A DNA stretch of 64,000 nt from Prorocentrum cordatum (Eukaryota; Sar; Dinophyceae; Prorocentrales; Prorocentraceae): the NCBI GenBank assembly GCA_963575745.1, contig CAUYUJ010000899.1, forward strand, positions 43,910 to 107,909, read 5' to 3'. This document shows, piece after piece, positions 52,935-61,593 of the stretch (position 1 is its first letter; each line of letters begins with the position of its first letter). The notes beneath the pieces were generated by a model. It was not told where the DNA came from and made no database searches. It saw only the letters and a program-made list of their open reading frames with translations. A program made the position numbers and the translations under genes.

Positions 52935-54010
52935 AGGGCATCGTTCGCTTTCCTGTCCCAGGGAGGTTTGAATTGACATGATATACAAGGTGACCCCCAA
53001 GACGGCTAAGGTGGCCCAAGATAGCCTCCATAACAGCCCTGTGAGCCCCATGAGCCCTATGAGCCCATATGAGCCGTATGAGAGCCCTACGAGCACTATG
53101 ACCCCCTATTAACCCTACAGGCCTGATCTAACGACTAACCCTACAGACCCGAACCCTACAGACTATAACCCTACAGACACTGACCCTACACATCCTGACC
53201 CTACAGAGCCTAGCGTACAAACCCTAGCCCTGCATACCCTAACCCTACATACCCTAACCATACAAACTCTACCGTACAGACCCTAAGCCTACAGAACCCT
53301 ACAGACCCTACTCACCCTGCACATTCCAACCCTACAGACCCGAACCGTACAGACCCTAACCCTACAGACCCTACCCCTTACAAACCCTACTAACCTACAT
53401 GCCCTAATCTTACAGGCCCTAACCCTATAGACCCTACTAACTACAGGCCCTCTTAACTCTACAGACTCTGACCCAACAGCCCCTGACCCTATAAACCCTA
53501 ACATTACAGACCCCACTAACCCTACAGACCCGAGCCCTACAGACTCTAGCCCTTCAGACCCCAACCCTACAGACCGCAACCCTATAGACCCAAATCCTGC
53601 ATACTCTAACCGTACAGGCCCTACAAACGCTGCAGACCAAAACCCTGCTTTGGGCTTCCTGGGGGAATTCGGCATTCACCATCACCGTCATCGCCACCAT
53701 CGCCGTCATCGCCATCGTCACCGTCGCCGTCCTTGTGGGGCCCCACTTGGCTTTCGGGGCTCCTGCCTTGTTGGGCCCTGAGCGCCCCGCCTTGGGCCCC
53801 GCCGTCAAGGCGCCTCCCTTTGGGACCCCCCCTTGGGCCCCCTCGCCGCGTCGTCGAATCATCGCCATTCTCACCGTCGCCGTCCCCGTGGGGCCCCACT
53901 TGGCTTTCGGGGCTTCTACCTTGTTGGACCCTGAGCGCCCCGCCTTGGGCCCCGCCGTCAAGGCGCCTCCCTTTGGGACCCCCCCTTGGGCCCCCTTGCC
54001 GCTGCCGTCG
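52935..54010 (+). repeat. Duplicated block, copy A
   Basis: Order of parts: CAAGGTGACCCCCAAGACGG; ATGAGCCC repeats; about 500 bp of degenerate CCCTACAGACCCTAA units (53100-53640); CTGCTTTGGGCTTCCTGGGG; CACCATCACCGTCATCGCC; then two tandem copies (53733 and 53887, 154 bp apart) of a segment starting GTGGGGCCCCACTTGGCTTT. Copy B at 58089-59150 has the same order. Confidence 0.92.
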
Positions 54011-54098
54011 TCATTTACCTTCGCTTCAGTGCTGTTTAGGTTTATGGGGTTATAGGGTCTGGTCACCGCAGAAGCAGCCACAAAATTTTCCAACACAC

Positions 54099-54119
54099 CC
54101 ATAGCCATTTTGGCCCACG
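54099..54119 (+). other. Dinoflagellate spliced-leader relic
   Basis: TAGCCATTTTGGCCCACG with preceding CCA matches the known dinoflagellate spliced leader at 18 of 21 positions (differences at positions 3, 17 and 20). It ends 26 bases before the first ATG of the next ORF. A genomic SL joined to a gene is the mark of a trans-spliced mRNA reverse-transcribed and reinserted. Confidence 0.85.
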
Positions 54120-54145
54120 AGATTCTTGCGAGGTTGCGGGCACAC

Positions 54146-55528
54146 ATGCCCGCAACGCAAGGGGTGAATCTTACACCAGATGCCGTGGCTGATGTGCTGA
54201 GTCGAGTGCCCCCCTCGCAGTTCAAAGACGGCCGCTTCATTTTCTACGATAAGCTCGTATTCGGCAGGTCGCCCAATTGGTCCTCGGCGAAACCCCTAGC
54301 CAACGCTATAAATTGCCTGTTGACTCACACAGAGGGCTGCCAAGCGAACCAACATCCGTTTCAGAAAGGTGCCGAGAAATACTTCCGCGACAACGGCATG
54401 ACAATCCAGACTGGCGAGGTCGAGAAGTCCGTGTACAGGCTGCGAGCCCTGGTGTCCCAGCTCAGCTCTCAGAAGTTGAAGCAGAGACCCATCCCTGAGG
54501 CGTACGAGGAATACTTCAGCGTACCCATGGGCAAGATCAGGGTCGCCCCGAAGTCGCCCATGGTCACGCGCTCGCAGACATCGATCGCCCCAGCGTGCGA
54601 CGTGAGCGTGGAGGAGATCAGCAGCGACAACGACGAGGCCTTCGAGTGGACCCACGACGAGCTCTTCTCCAGCCACGACCCTGACTTGGTGCTGCTTCTC
54701 CAATCGGCGACGGCACCGACTACGCCAACTACTCCAGCGACGTCGAAGCCAACAACTGGTGGCGACTCGGGCGGAGTGGAGCTCACCGGCGAGAAGAAGA
54801 GCTCCTCGCAGGCGCCGACCGCGCAGGCAGAGCTCTTCGACGAGACGGCGATCACGGTGCAGACCGAGCTGCACGACACGAAGATCGCCGAACTGATCGA
54901 CAAGGCGACGCCGACCGAGCCGACCCAGCTGGCCGACGCGAAGCAGAATGGCATCCAGGCGGAGAGAGACGACAGCAAAGATGAGAAGCACGACATCACA
55001 GAGGCTGGCATCCAGGAGAAGATGGATACCACCATCAAGGGGGACGGTGACACTATGGGCGACACGCCGTCGTCGGCGTTGCCAGCCGAGTCGCCGCTGT
55101 CCGACCTTGAGTTGCAGAAGCTCTTGGCGAAGCCAGTCACGCCGCCAAGTAGCGGCGCTTGGAAGGAGTTGCAGTCACAGTTGAAAGCAGTTCGGAAGAG
55201 GCCAGCGGGCGCTAACATGAACATGAAACGGCCAGCCTCTGCTGCTGAAACTCAGGAGGCAGCTGGTCCGTCAACTGAGGAGGTCAGCTCAGGAGGCGTC
55301 AATGCATCCGTTCCCGAGGAGGTTGACCCTGCGAAGATGTCGCCAAAAGAATGGTCGAAGTTCTTGAACCGTGAGCACAGCAAGGTCTACTGCAGGACGA
55401 TCGCCACTCTCAAGAAAACCAGCACCGCGCATGACCGTGTCCTGCAGGCCGCTCAGGGTGCGGCCAGGGCCAGGACAGATGAGCTTCGCACCCAGTACCA
55501 GCGTCCTGCGAAGCGGGCCAAGCAGTAG
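54146..55528 (+). CDS. Intronless 460-aa protein of unknown function, retroposed
   Basis: Starts at the first ATG after the spliced-leader relic and ends TAG at 55526. The N-terminal ~130 residues look folded (TPDAVADVLSRVPPSQFKDG, GRFIFYDKLVFGRSPNWSSA, then VEKSVYRLRALVSQLSSQKL). The middle (about 150-370) is acidic and Thr/Glu-rich and looks disordered. The C-terminus is basic (KMSPKEWSKFLNREHSK, ending QRPAKRAKQ), with a probable nuclear localisation signal. Codon use is strongly G/C-third, unlike the flanking repeats, and the frame is intact over 460 codons, so it is probably expressed or recently was. No family recognised. The frame is open 12 codons upstream into the relic but lacks an ATG there. 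Confidence 0.8.
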   Translation: MPATQGVNLTPDAVADVLSRVPPSQFKDGRFIFYDKLVFGRSPNWSSAKPLANAINCLLTHTEGCQANQHPFQKGAEKYFRDNGMTIQTGEVEKSVYRLRALVSQLSSQKLKQRPIPEAYEEYFSVPMGKIRVAPKSPMVTRSQTSIAPACDVSVEEISSDNDEAFEWTHDELFSSHDPDLVLLLQSATAPTTPTTPATSKPTTGGDSGGVELTGEKKSSSQAPTAQAELFDETAITVQTELHDTKIAELIDKATPTEPTQLADAKQNGIQAERDDSKDEKHDITEAGIQEKMDTTIKGDGDTMGDTPSSALPAESPLSDLELQKLLAKPVTPPSSGAWKELQSQLKAVRKRPAGANMNMKRPASAAETQEAAGPSTEEVSSGGVNASVPEEVDPAKMSPKEWSKFLNREHSKVYCRTIATLKKTSTAHDRVLQAAQGAARARTDELRTQYQRPAKRAKQ

Positions 55529-55883
55529 GCGCCCCACGGCGTGGGCAACAGTTGTGAGCGTGTGCTTCGACACGCTGGGGGCCCATGCAATGCGCTTTAT
55601 ATTGCACAATCACTTCTGTGCTGGCGCGTCGAAGCATGGGACACCTTTTCGAGCTCTTTCGAGCAAGAGCCTCACGCTCCGTCCTCATCCCCCTCGTCCA
55701 CTTCCTCAACCTCGCCATCCTTCTCAGCCTGGCAATCCTTAGCATCGCCCTGTTCATCACCACCGCCACCCATTGTTATGGTCATCATCTTCATAATCCC
55801 AATTGTCATGCTCATCATCGCACCCGTCGGCATCCAGCATGTGTATCGTCATCCACGCCATCGCCATCTTCAACGTCATCCCA
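55529..55883. other. Intergenic, CAT/CACC-rich
   Basis: 3' flank of the 460-aa gene with degenerate TCATCATC and CACCGCCACC sequence (55690-55880). No gene. Confidence 0.6.
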
Positions 55884-55904
55884 CCATAGCAGCTTTGGAC
55901 CAAA
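55884..55904 (+). other. Possible degraded spliced-leader relic
   Basis: CCATAGCAGCTTTGGACCAA aligns ungapped to the spliced leader at 14 of 21 positions, keeping CC-TAGC, TTTGG and CAA, and sharing the G-to-A change at position 3 with the relic at 54099. It lies 33 bases upstream of the next ATG, which is the right place, but on its own it is weak. Confidence 0.4.
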
Positions 55905-55937
55905 CAGTTTTTAGGAGCAGAGCGCGACGACATTTCC

Positions 55938-56594
55938 ATGTCATCAGATCTCGAGCGCGAGTGGCAAATGCAGCAGGAGGATTCCGCCCAGATGCAGAGA
56001 GAGGTTGACAGCCCGATTGCGGTTCAGAGCGATTCAAGCCACGAAGCTCCAGCTCTCCCGATTGACGGCGGCGAGGGCGTCGAGACCGTGGGCGTACAGG
56101 ACCGTTGGGGTCCACTTGCCGACACCAGCAGGTGGGACAGCTTCCGCGCGGTCAAGGTGGATGACGAGAGCAAGAAGATGATGTACCTCCTCGGCGTTTG
56201 GGCGCAGAGCAAGGCATTGGACACTAAGTACACGTCTTCCTTGCTTGAGGAGGTGGGCTCGCTGTCAAACGACATGGCGTGCGCCTACAGCCTCTTCCAG
56301 ATGCATGTCCCTGCAGGGCCAGCCCCCGAGGATTCGTTCCAGCTCGAGCACTTCATCCGCGACACGTTGGAACCGCTGGCCGTTCGGTTCCACGAGCTCA
56401 AGGCGGTCATCGACAACCTGCTGCGCTCTCCCGAGAAGAAGCTGCGCCGCACCGCGTCGGACCCCGTTCAGCCTGATGAAGCTCTCGCCGCCGCCAGTTC
56501 GAGCGCACAGGAGGCAGAGTCGGTGTCCGAGTCGCAGGAGTTAGCGGAGCAGGCTCAGGACTCACAGCAGTTGCATGAAGAGTCTCAGCGGTAA
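55938..56594 (+). CDS. Intronless 218-aa protein of unknown function
   Basis: ATG 55938, TAA 56592. Residues 1-60 are acidic and Gln/Glu-rich. Residues 60-165 look helical and folded (RWGPLADTSRWDSFRAVKVD, KKMMYLLGVWAQSKALDTKY, LEHFIRDTLEPLAVRFHELK). The tail is Ser/Gln/Glu-rich. The stop is embedded in CAGCG|GTAAGTC, an excellent 5' splice donor, so the gene may continue into another exon rather than end here. Codon use matches the neighbours at 54146 and 57326. No family recognised. Confidence 0.7.
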   Translation: MSSDLEREWQMQQEDSAQMQREVDSPIAVQSDSSHEAPALPIDGGEGVETVGVQDRWGPLADTSRWDSFRAVKVDDESKKMMYLLGVWAQSKALDTKYTSSLLEEVGSLSNDMACAYSLFQMHVPAGPAPEDSFQLEHFIRDTLEPLAVRFHELKAVIDNLLRSPEKKLRRTASDPVQPDEALAAASSSAQEAESVSESQELAEQAQDSQQLHEESQR

Positions 56595-56790
56595 GTCTTC
56601 CAGCCAAGCCCGAAGGCATGACGAGCGGTGCGAAGGCGCCGCCTCGCCTTTAGAAAACGCTGTTGTCAAATGAGTCTGGCTGAGTTCCGTGCGCAAGAGC
56701 CAGGGGCACCCATATCATCGTATCATCATCATCAAGTTTCCCCTCACTGGTTGCCAAGACCTAGTTAGGAGATAATCGCAAAGCGTGCGA

Positions 56791-56880
56791 CGCAATAACC
56801 AGCGTGGGCCCCAACCAGTAGGCAATAACCAGCGTAGGCCCCAAACAGTAGGCAATAACCAGCGTGGGCCCCACACAGTA
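56791..56880 (+). repeat. Three tandem 30-bp repeats
   Basis: GGCAATAACCAGCGTGGGCC, CCAACCAGTA repeated at 56791, 56821 and 56851 with one or two changes each. Confidence 0.95.
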
Positions 56881-56929
56881 GGCGTGGGCGCAGTTGCGTC
56901 TAACCAAAACATTCGTCCTCCTTCGCTCA

Positions 56930-57260
56930 TCGCGGGAATCGCCAGCGCAATAGCTACCATCACCATCGCAATGCCATCATCGTCAACCTCATCAGCATCG
57001 CAGCCACCATGGTCAGAACCATCACTGCAACTAACCGCATCAACATGATCAGTCCATGTAGCAGCATCACTATAGAGACCAATGTCACACCATCAGTCAA
57101 GCGTATACCAACATCATCGCCATCATCAGCATCAGCATCATCATCAGCATCGTCCTCATCCTCATCCTCATCACCATCATCATCATCATCATCATCATCA
57201 CCATCATCATCAGCATCAACATCATCATCATCATCATCAACATCATCATCATCATCACGC
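56930..57260 (+). repeat. CAT/ATC microsatellite
   Basis: Degenerate CATCACCATC, then nearly pure (ATC)n from 57115 to 57258. His-rich and Met-rich ORFs are artefacts. Confidence 0.95.
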
Positions 57261-57325
57261 TGCTGTGTTGGCCCCGTCCAGCTGGAGGCACGTGGGTACC
57301 TCGAGCGCTGTACATTCACGCGGGG

Positions 57326-57775
57326 ATGGCGCCTACGAGTGACCGCAAGCCCAAGAGACGCAGCACCAACAAGCGTAAGTTCGTGCAGGCGATCTCCAAG
57401 AAGATGAAGCTCGATTTCAAAACGACTCTCGAATTCGTGAACACCTACTCAGATCAGGTGCTGACTGACATCCGCGAGACGGGCGCGGGCTTGATCCCAA
57501 ATATCGGCTCGGTCGGGTACAATCTACGCGTGCCCAAGTCGCGCGTGGACAAGATGGATGCCCTCACGCTGGCGAATGGCGGCTCGACGGGCAACTTCAA
57601 GAAGACCTACCTCAAGCTCGCATTCAAGCAGGCGGTGCGCGAGGAGCACGAGAAGATCGTCGACCAGAATACCTGGAACAAGCTGAGTCCCTGCCCGTCG
57701 GTCGACACGGAGCCGATTGACCAGGCGGCCCCAGCCAAGGAGACTGCGCCCGTGATAGCGTTGGCATCGTCATAG
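57326..57775 (+). CDS. 149-aa basic protein, possible HU/IHF-like DNA-binding protein
   Basis: ATG 57326, TAG 57773. Residues 1-18 are Lys/Arg-rich (DRKPKRRSTNKRK). Residues 18-75 follow the HU layout: helix FVQAISKKMKLDFKTTLEFV, second helix NTYSDQVLTDIRETGAG, then LIPNIGSVGYNLRVPKSR, where HU has a hGxGxhxh strand. A later NFKKTYLKLAFKQAV resembles the FKPGKALKDAV end of HU. The DNA-intercalating arm region is replaced by DKMDALTLANGGSTG. Dinoflagellates use bacterial-type histone-like proteins on their chromosomes, so the idea is plausible, but this is not the usual sequence of that family. Tail 110-149 is disordered. The resemblance is by eye only. Confidence 0.55.
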   Translation: MAPTSDRKPKRRSTNKRKFVQAISKKMKLDFKTTLEFVNTYSDQVLTDIRETGAGLIPNIGSVGYNLRVPKSRVDKMDALTLANGGSTGNFKKTYLKLAFKQAVREEHEKIVDQNTWNKLSPCPSVDTEPIDQAAPAKETAPVIALASS

Positions 57776-58088
57776 GTCCTAGGCGAATGCTAAAGTCAAG
57801 CTTCACGGCGCGCCCACGGGCACGGGGCGCTGAGCACGATAACACAAGTTTAGTTATGGCAGGGATCCGACACTGCACGGACAGTTCCATTCGGCAGCGA
57901 CCGTGGTGAGACAAGAAAACACCACCAACCATCATCAAGCATCATTCATCGGGCGTTGAACTGATGTTCCAATAACTGCAACAGAAATGGCACCAACGAA
58001 ACGGCATCATCATGTTGCTTGATAACATCCGCAATCGGACCCTGAACCGTTGTTCCAGTAATTGCAGTATCAGTGACTCCAGCCAAAA
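57776..58088. other. Intergenic with an 87-bp-spaced direct repeat
   Basis: TGTTCCAATAACTGCAACAG (about 57963) and TGTTCCAGTAATTGCAGTAT (about 58051), each followed by GGCATCATC and TTGC, are diverged direct repeats. No gene. Confidence 0.6.
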
Positions 58089-59150
58089 AGGCATCATCCC
58101 CTTGCTCGTTCCAGGGGGGCTTCATTTGACATATTATGCAAGGTGACTCCCAAGACGGTAAGATGGCCCACGATAGCAACCATGAGCCCATATGAGCCCC
58201 ACGAGCCTATCCTATGAGCCCACATGAGCCCCATGAACCCTGCGAGCCCTACGAGCCCTATGAGCCCTACGGGCCCTATGACCACAACTCTACAGACCCG
58301 ATTAAGCCTACAGGCCCTAACCCTACAGACACTACTAACACTACAACCCTACAGACTCTATACATACAGACCCTAACCCTACAGAGCCTAGCATGCAAAC
58401 CCTAACCCTACAGACCCTAACCTTACATGCACTAACCCTACAGGCCATACTAATCCTACAAACTCCAACCCTACAAGCCTAAACTGGTACAGACCCTAAC
58501 CCTACAGGCACTACCTCATACAGACCCTATTCACCCTACATACCCATAACCCTACAGACCCTGGCATATATGCCCTACTAACTACAGGCCCTACTAACCC
58601 TACAGACTCTGACCCTACACACCCTAAACCTACAGACCCTAATCTTACAGACCCCACTAGCCCTACAAACTCTAATCCTTCGGATCCGAAACCCACAGAC
58701 CGTAACCCTACAGACTCTGACCCTACAGACCCTAACCCTACAGGCCCTACTAAGCCTGCAGACCCTAACCCTGCTTTGGGCTTCCTGGGGACAGATTAGG
58801 CGTTCACCATCACCGTCATCGACATCATCACCATCAGCGTCATCGCCATCGTCACCGTCGCCGTCCCCGTGGGGCCCCACCTGGCTTTCGGGGCTCCTGC
58901 CTTGTTGGGCCCTGAGCGCCCCGCTTTGGGCCCCGCCGTCAAGGCGCCTCCCTTGGGACCCCGCCTTGGGCCCCCTCGCCGCTGCCGTCGTCATGTCATC
59001 GCCATCGTCACCGTCGCCGTCCCCGTGCATGGGGCCCCACTTGGCTTTCGTGGCTCCTGCCTTGTTGGACCCTGAGCTCCCCGCCTTGGGCCCCGCCCAT
59101 CAAGGCGCCTCCCTTTGGGACCCCCCTTGGGCCCCCTAGCCGCCGCTGGC
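58089..59150 (+). repeat. Duplicated block, copy B
   Basis: Same part order as 52935-54010: GCAAGGTGACTCCCAAGACG; ATGAGCCC repeats; degenerate CCCTACAGACCCTAA units (58260-58780); CTGCTTTGGGCTTCCTGGGG; CACCATCACCGTCATCG; two copies (58868 and 59031) of GTGGGGCCCCACCTGGCTTT and its GCAT variant. Confidence 0.92.
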
Positions 59151-59200
59151 CTCCCTCGGGAAGCCGCCCCGCCAAAAAAACAAAAAAAAAAAAAAAACGG

Positions 59201-59312
59201 AAAAAAACAGACTGTTTTTTGTCTGTTTCTATGTTGTCTAGGTAGCCCAGGGGACGGTAGCCGGCACAAAGCCGGAAAAAAAAACACTCTGTTTTTTGTC
59301 TGTTTTTTTCTG
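59201..59312. repeat. Duplicated T-rich hairpin
   Basis: AAACAGAC (59205-59212), loop TGTTTTTT, GTCTGTTT (59221-59228) forms a hairpin. A second near-copy (CACTCTGTTTTTTGTCTGTT) follows at about 59283-59310. Poly-A runs precede both. Confidence 0.8.
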
Positions 59313-59444
59313 TCAATTTTGCACACTAAGGTTTAGGGATTTGGGCCTCGGTCGAGCGGGCCCCCAAGCGGGCCCCCATGGGGTCCCTCGGACACGGCCC
59401 TTGGGCGGCTCGGCGAAGTCAGCGCCACGCAACATCGTTGGACG

Positions 59445-59465
59445 CTGTCGCCATTTGGGTTCACG
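59445..59465 (+). other. Probable degraded spliced-leader relic
   Basis: GTCGCCATTTGGGTTCACG with preceding CT aligns without gaps to the dinoflagellate spliced leader at 16 of 21 positions, including GCCATTT. It lies 66 bases upstream of the ATG at 59532. Confidence 0.55.
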
Positions 59466-59531
59466 ACCAGGTCGCCTCGGCGAGTTTCGCCGCCCTGTTG
59501 CAGCGGTCCCGACAACGCTCCTGCTTGGGAC

Positions 59532-60506
59532 ATGGCGCCCAAGAAGCGGACCCTCGAGGTGCCGACGGTCACTCCAGAGGAGCTCGAGAAGGCGAAGGCA
59601 CTGCTGAGGGACGCCGACGAGGCGAAGCGGGCTCGCTCGTCAATGACGTATTTTCTCGAGTCGCAGGGGCAGAAGCGCAAGTACGACGGGTGGCCCGTTG
59701 CCAAACGCAGGGAGTTCTTCCAGGCTTTCTTCGCGGATAAGCTCGCGAAGGGAGGTACTTCGAAGACCACCAAGTCGAGCATCCTGAGTACGAAGAACAA
59801 GAACGCGACTGTGTGGTGGAGCCTTTCGAAGCTGATCGCAGAGTTCGGCGAGCAGAAGGCCAAGGAGAAGGCCGAGTTGTTCGACAAGGATGAGAAGATG
59901 CATCGCCCCGACAAGGATACAGGCAAGGACGGGCAATGGAGCAGGGAGTACCGCATCGTCCTGGACAGCCACGAAGAGGGCGACGAGGAGCTAGACATTC
60001 AGGAGGTCAACGCCGAGGAGAGCCTCGACACCGTGGAGACGCAGAAGGAGGCGGTGGACACCCTCAGGGACATGCAGTCGTGCAATGGCGCGGGCTCGTC
60101 GGCTTCTGGCACTGACGCCCCGCTGGCGAAAGTGAAGGAGGAGCCCGCGGAGAAGCCTGAAGCGAAGCCCGAGGAGAGCGCAACCTTCAAGGCCCTGCAG
60201 ACCGAGGGGAGGAAGGTCGTGTGGAACGTCGGGAAGGCGCTGACCCAGGCAAAGCATATGTTCCTGGCGACCAAGGGCGGGAAGTTTGTCGGCGAGCTCA
60301 ACAAGGAGATCGGCCTGAACGTCAAGCAGCTCACGGAGGTCTTCAAGCTGGCCGAGGACAGCGTGTTGGAGGATAGAGAGAAAGCAGAACTCTTGGCGGT
60401 GAGCGTGAAGATCGACGAAGCCTTCGATGCACTGAACGAGAACGTCGAGTGGTTCAACAAGTTTTTTGCAAAGGAGGGCCAGCAGAGGAAGGTGAAGCAA
60501 GTCTGA
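59532..60506 (+). CDS. Intronless 324-aa charged protein of unknown function
   Basis: ATG 59532, TGA 60504. Residues 14-125 look folded and basic (TPEELEKAKALLRDADEAKR, MTYFLESQGQKRKYDGWPVA, FFQAFFADKLAKGG, ATVWWSLSKLIAEFGEQKAK). Residues 140-215 are acidic and disordered. Residues 215-324 are helical (TFKALQTEGRKVVWNVGKAL, EIGLNVKQLTEVFKLAEDSV, EAFDALNENVEWFNKFFAKE) and end in a basic KVKQV. MAPKKR at the start could be a nuclear signal. The strong G/C-third codon use and unbroken frame support a real gene. No family recognised. It follows duplicated block B and a probable SL relic, as the 460-aa gene follows block A and a clear relic. Confidence 0.8.
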   Translation: MAPKKRTLEVPTVTPEELEKAKALLRDADEAKRARSSMTYFLESQGQKRKYDGWPVAKRREFFQAFFADKLAKGGTSKTTKSSILSTKNKNATVWWSLSKLIAEFGEQKAKEKAELFDKDEKMHRPDKDTGKDGQWSREYRIVLDSHEEGDEELDIQEVNAEESLDTVETQKEAVDTLRDMQSCNGAGSSASGTDAPLAKVKEEPAEKPEAKPEESATFKALQTEGRKVVWNVGKALTQAKHMFLATKGGKFVGELNKEIGLNVKQLTEVFKLAEDSVLEDREKAELLAVSVKIDEAFDALNENVEWFNKFFAKEGQQRKVKQV

Positions 60507-61070
60507 TGAGATGGCTGCCTGGCTTTTTGTTTCTTTTGGAGGGCAGCTCGAGCGCACAGGTTGGCCGTTCAGGCTCACTGGAAGCTCGGAGGAGTGCTGG
60601 CCCCCCGACGTGCGTGGCATTGGGGCAAGATGTGGACGTCGGCTGCGCCAGAGGGCACTCACTGGGCACTTGGCGCTGGGCATCGCAAGTTTGGCGGCAG
60701 CGACAGCCGCTAGCATGATGTCATACAGCTCGAGAATGCCAAAGAACAAGAAAACATCATCACCACCAACACCATTGACATCACCATGCTCATCATCGAC
60801 ATCAGCATTGACACCCTCACCATTACCACCTCATCGGAACGCCACGGCAAGACCGCATCAGCACTGTCATCGGCGTCAGCACCGCCATCATCATAGCTAG
60901 CATGATGTCCAACATGTTGGGTGTGCCAGGACAACAGATAACCAAATAACATCGACACCATCACCAACGTAAACATCATTGCCAACATCATCAGCATCCA
61001 CAGCATCAACATCTTACGCGCAATACAATCAACCTCATCCGCATCAGCATCAGCATCACCGTCATCAACA
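60507..61070. repeat. 3' flank, then CATCACC-type degenerate microsatellite
   Basis: 60720-61068 is built from CATCACCA, CATCAGCA and CATTGACA units. No gene. Confidence 0.7.
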
Positions 61071-61130
61071 TGTCGGCACGCCCCTCACACGCTGCGTGCC
61101 CCATGGGGAGCTCCACCGAAGGGATCTCCC
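61068..61130 (+). repeat. Solitary partial unit of the 90-bp satellite
   Basis: CATGTCGGCACGCCCCTCAC, ACGCTGCGTGCCCCATGGGG and AGCTCCACCGAAGG match the array at 27.5-28.85 kb, more than 30 kb away. Confidence 0.8.
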
Positions 61131-61593
61131 GCGGGAGCCAATGTCCATATCGAGAGAACCTTTAAGACTCATAGCGGAAGTGGACCCCCACGGTGAAAGC
61201 ACCGATTGGGACATACATGTTGACCTGGAGCCCAATGCGGAGCAAAGTGCTGCGGCCTCCTGCATTCCTCCTTCCACCGACGGATCCCGTGGCCCTCCTC
61301 GCCCTGCCCTCCTCCGCCTTCCTCCTGCAGCCGTTTTGGCTCAAACTCGGGCGCCAACGTCGTTGGTGCGTCCTTTAGTTTAGATGCAGCTGCCACTACT
61401 CATCTTGTGTGTTTTCATGCCGCCACAGGGCGCAGGCCTCCGCCAGAGATTGGAATCTCGGCCATGCCCGCAGCGGGCAGAGGCCCGCCGTCCGGAGGCG
61501 CCTCGAGGAATTCGACACCGCCTCGCGCCCGAGCGGCGCGACGCCGCGGCCAGCGGAGCTGCGCAGGCCGTGCACGGGGGCATCAAGCGCCGC

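Noticed and set aside
57280-57300. Spliced-leader relic before the 149-aa ORF
   Set aside because: Best ungapped match is about 11 of 21, not above chance; only the TTGGC core agrees.
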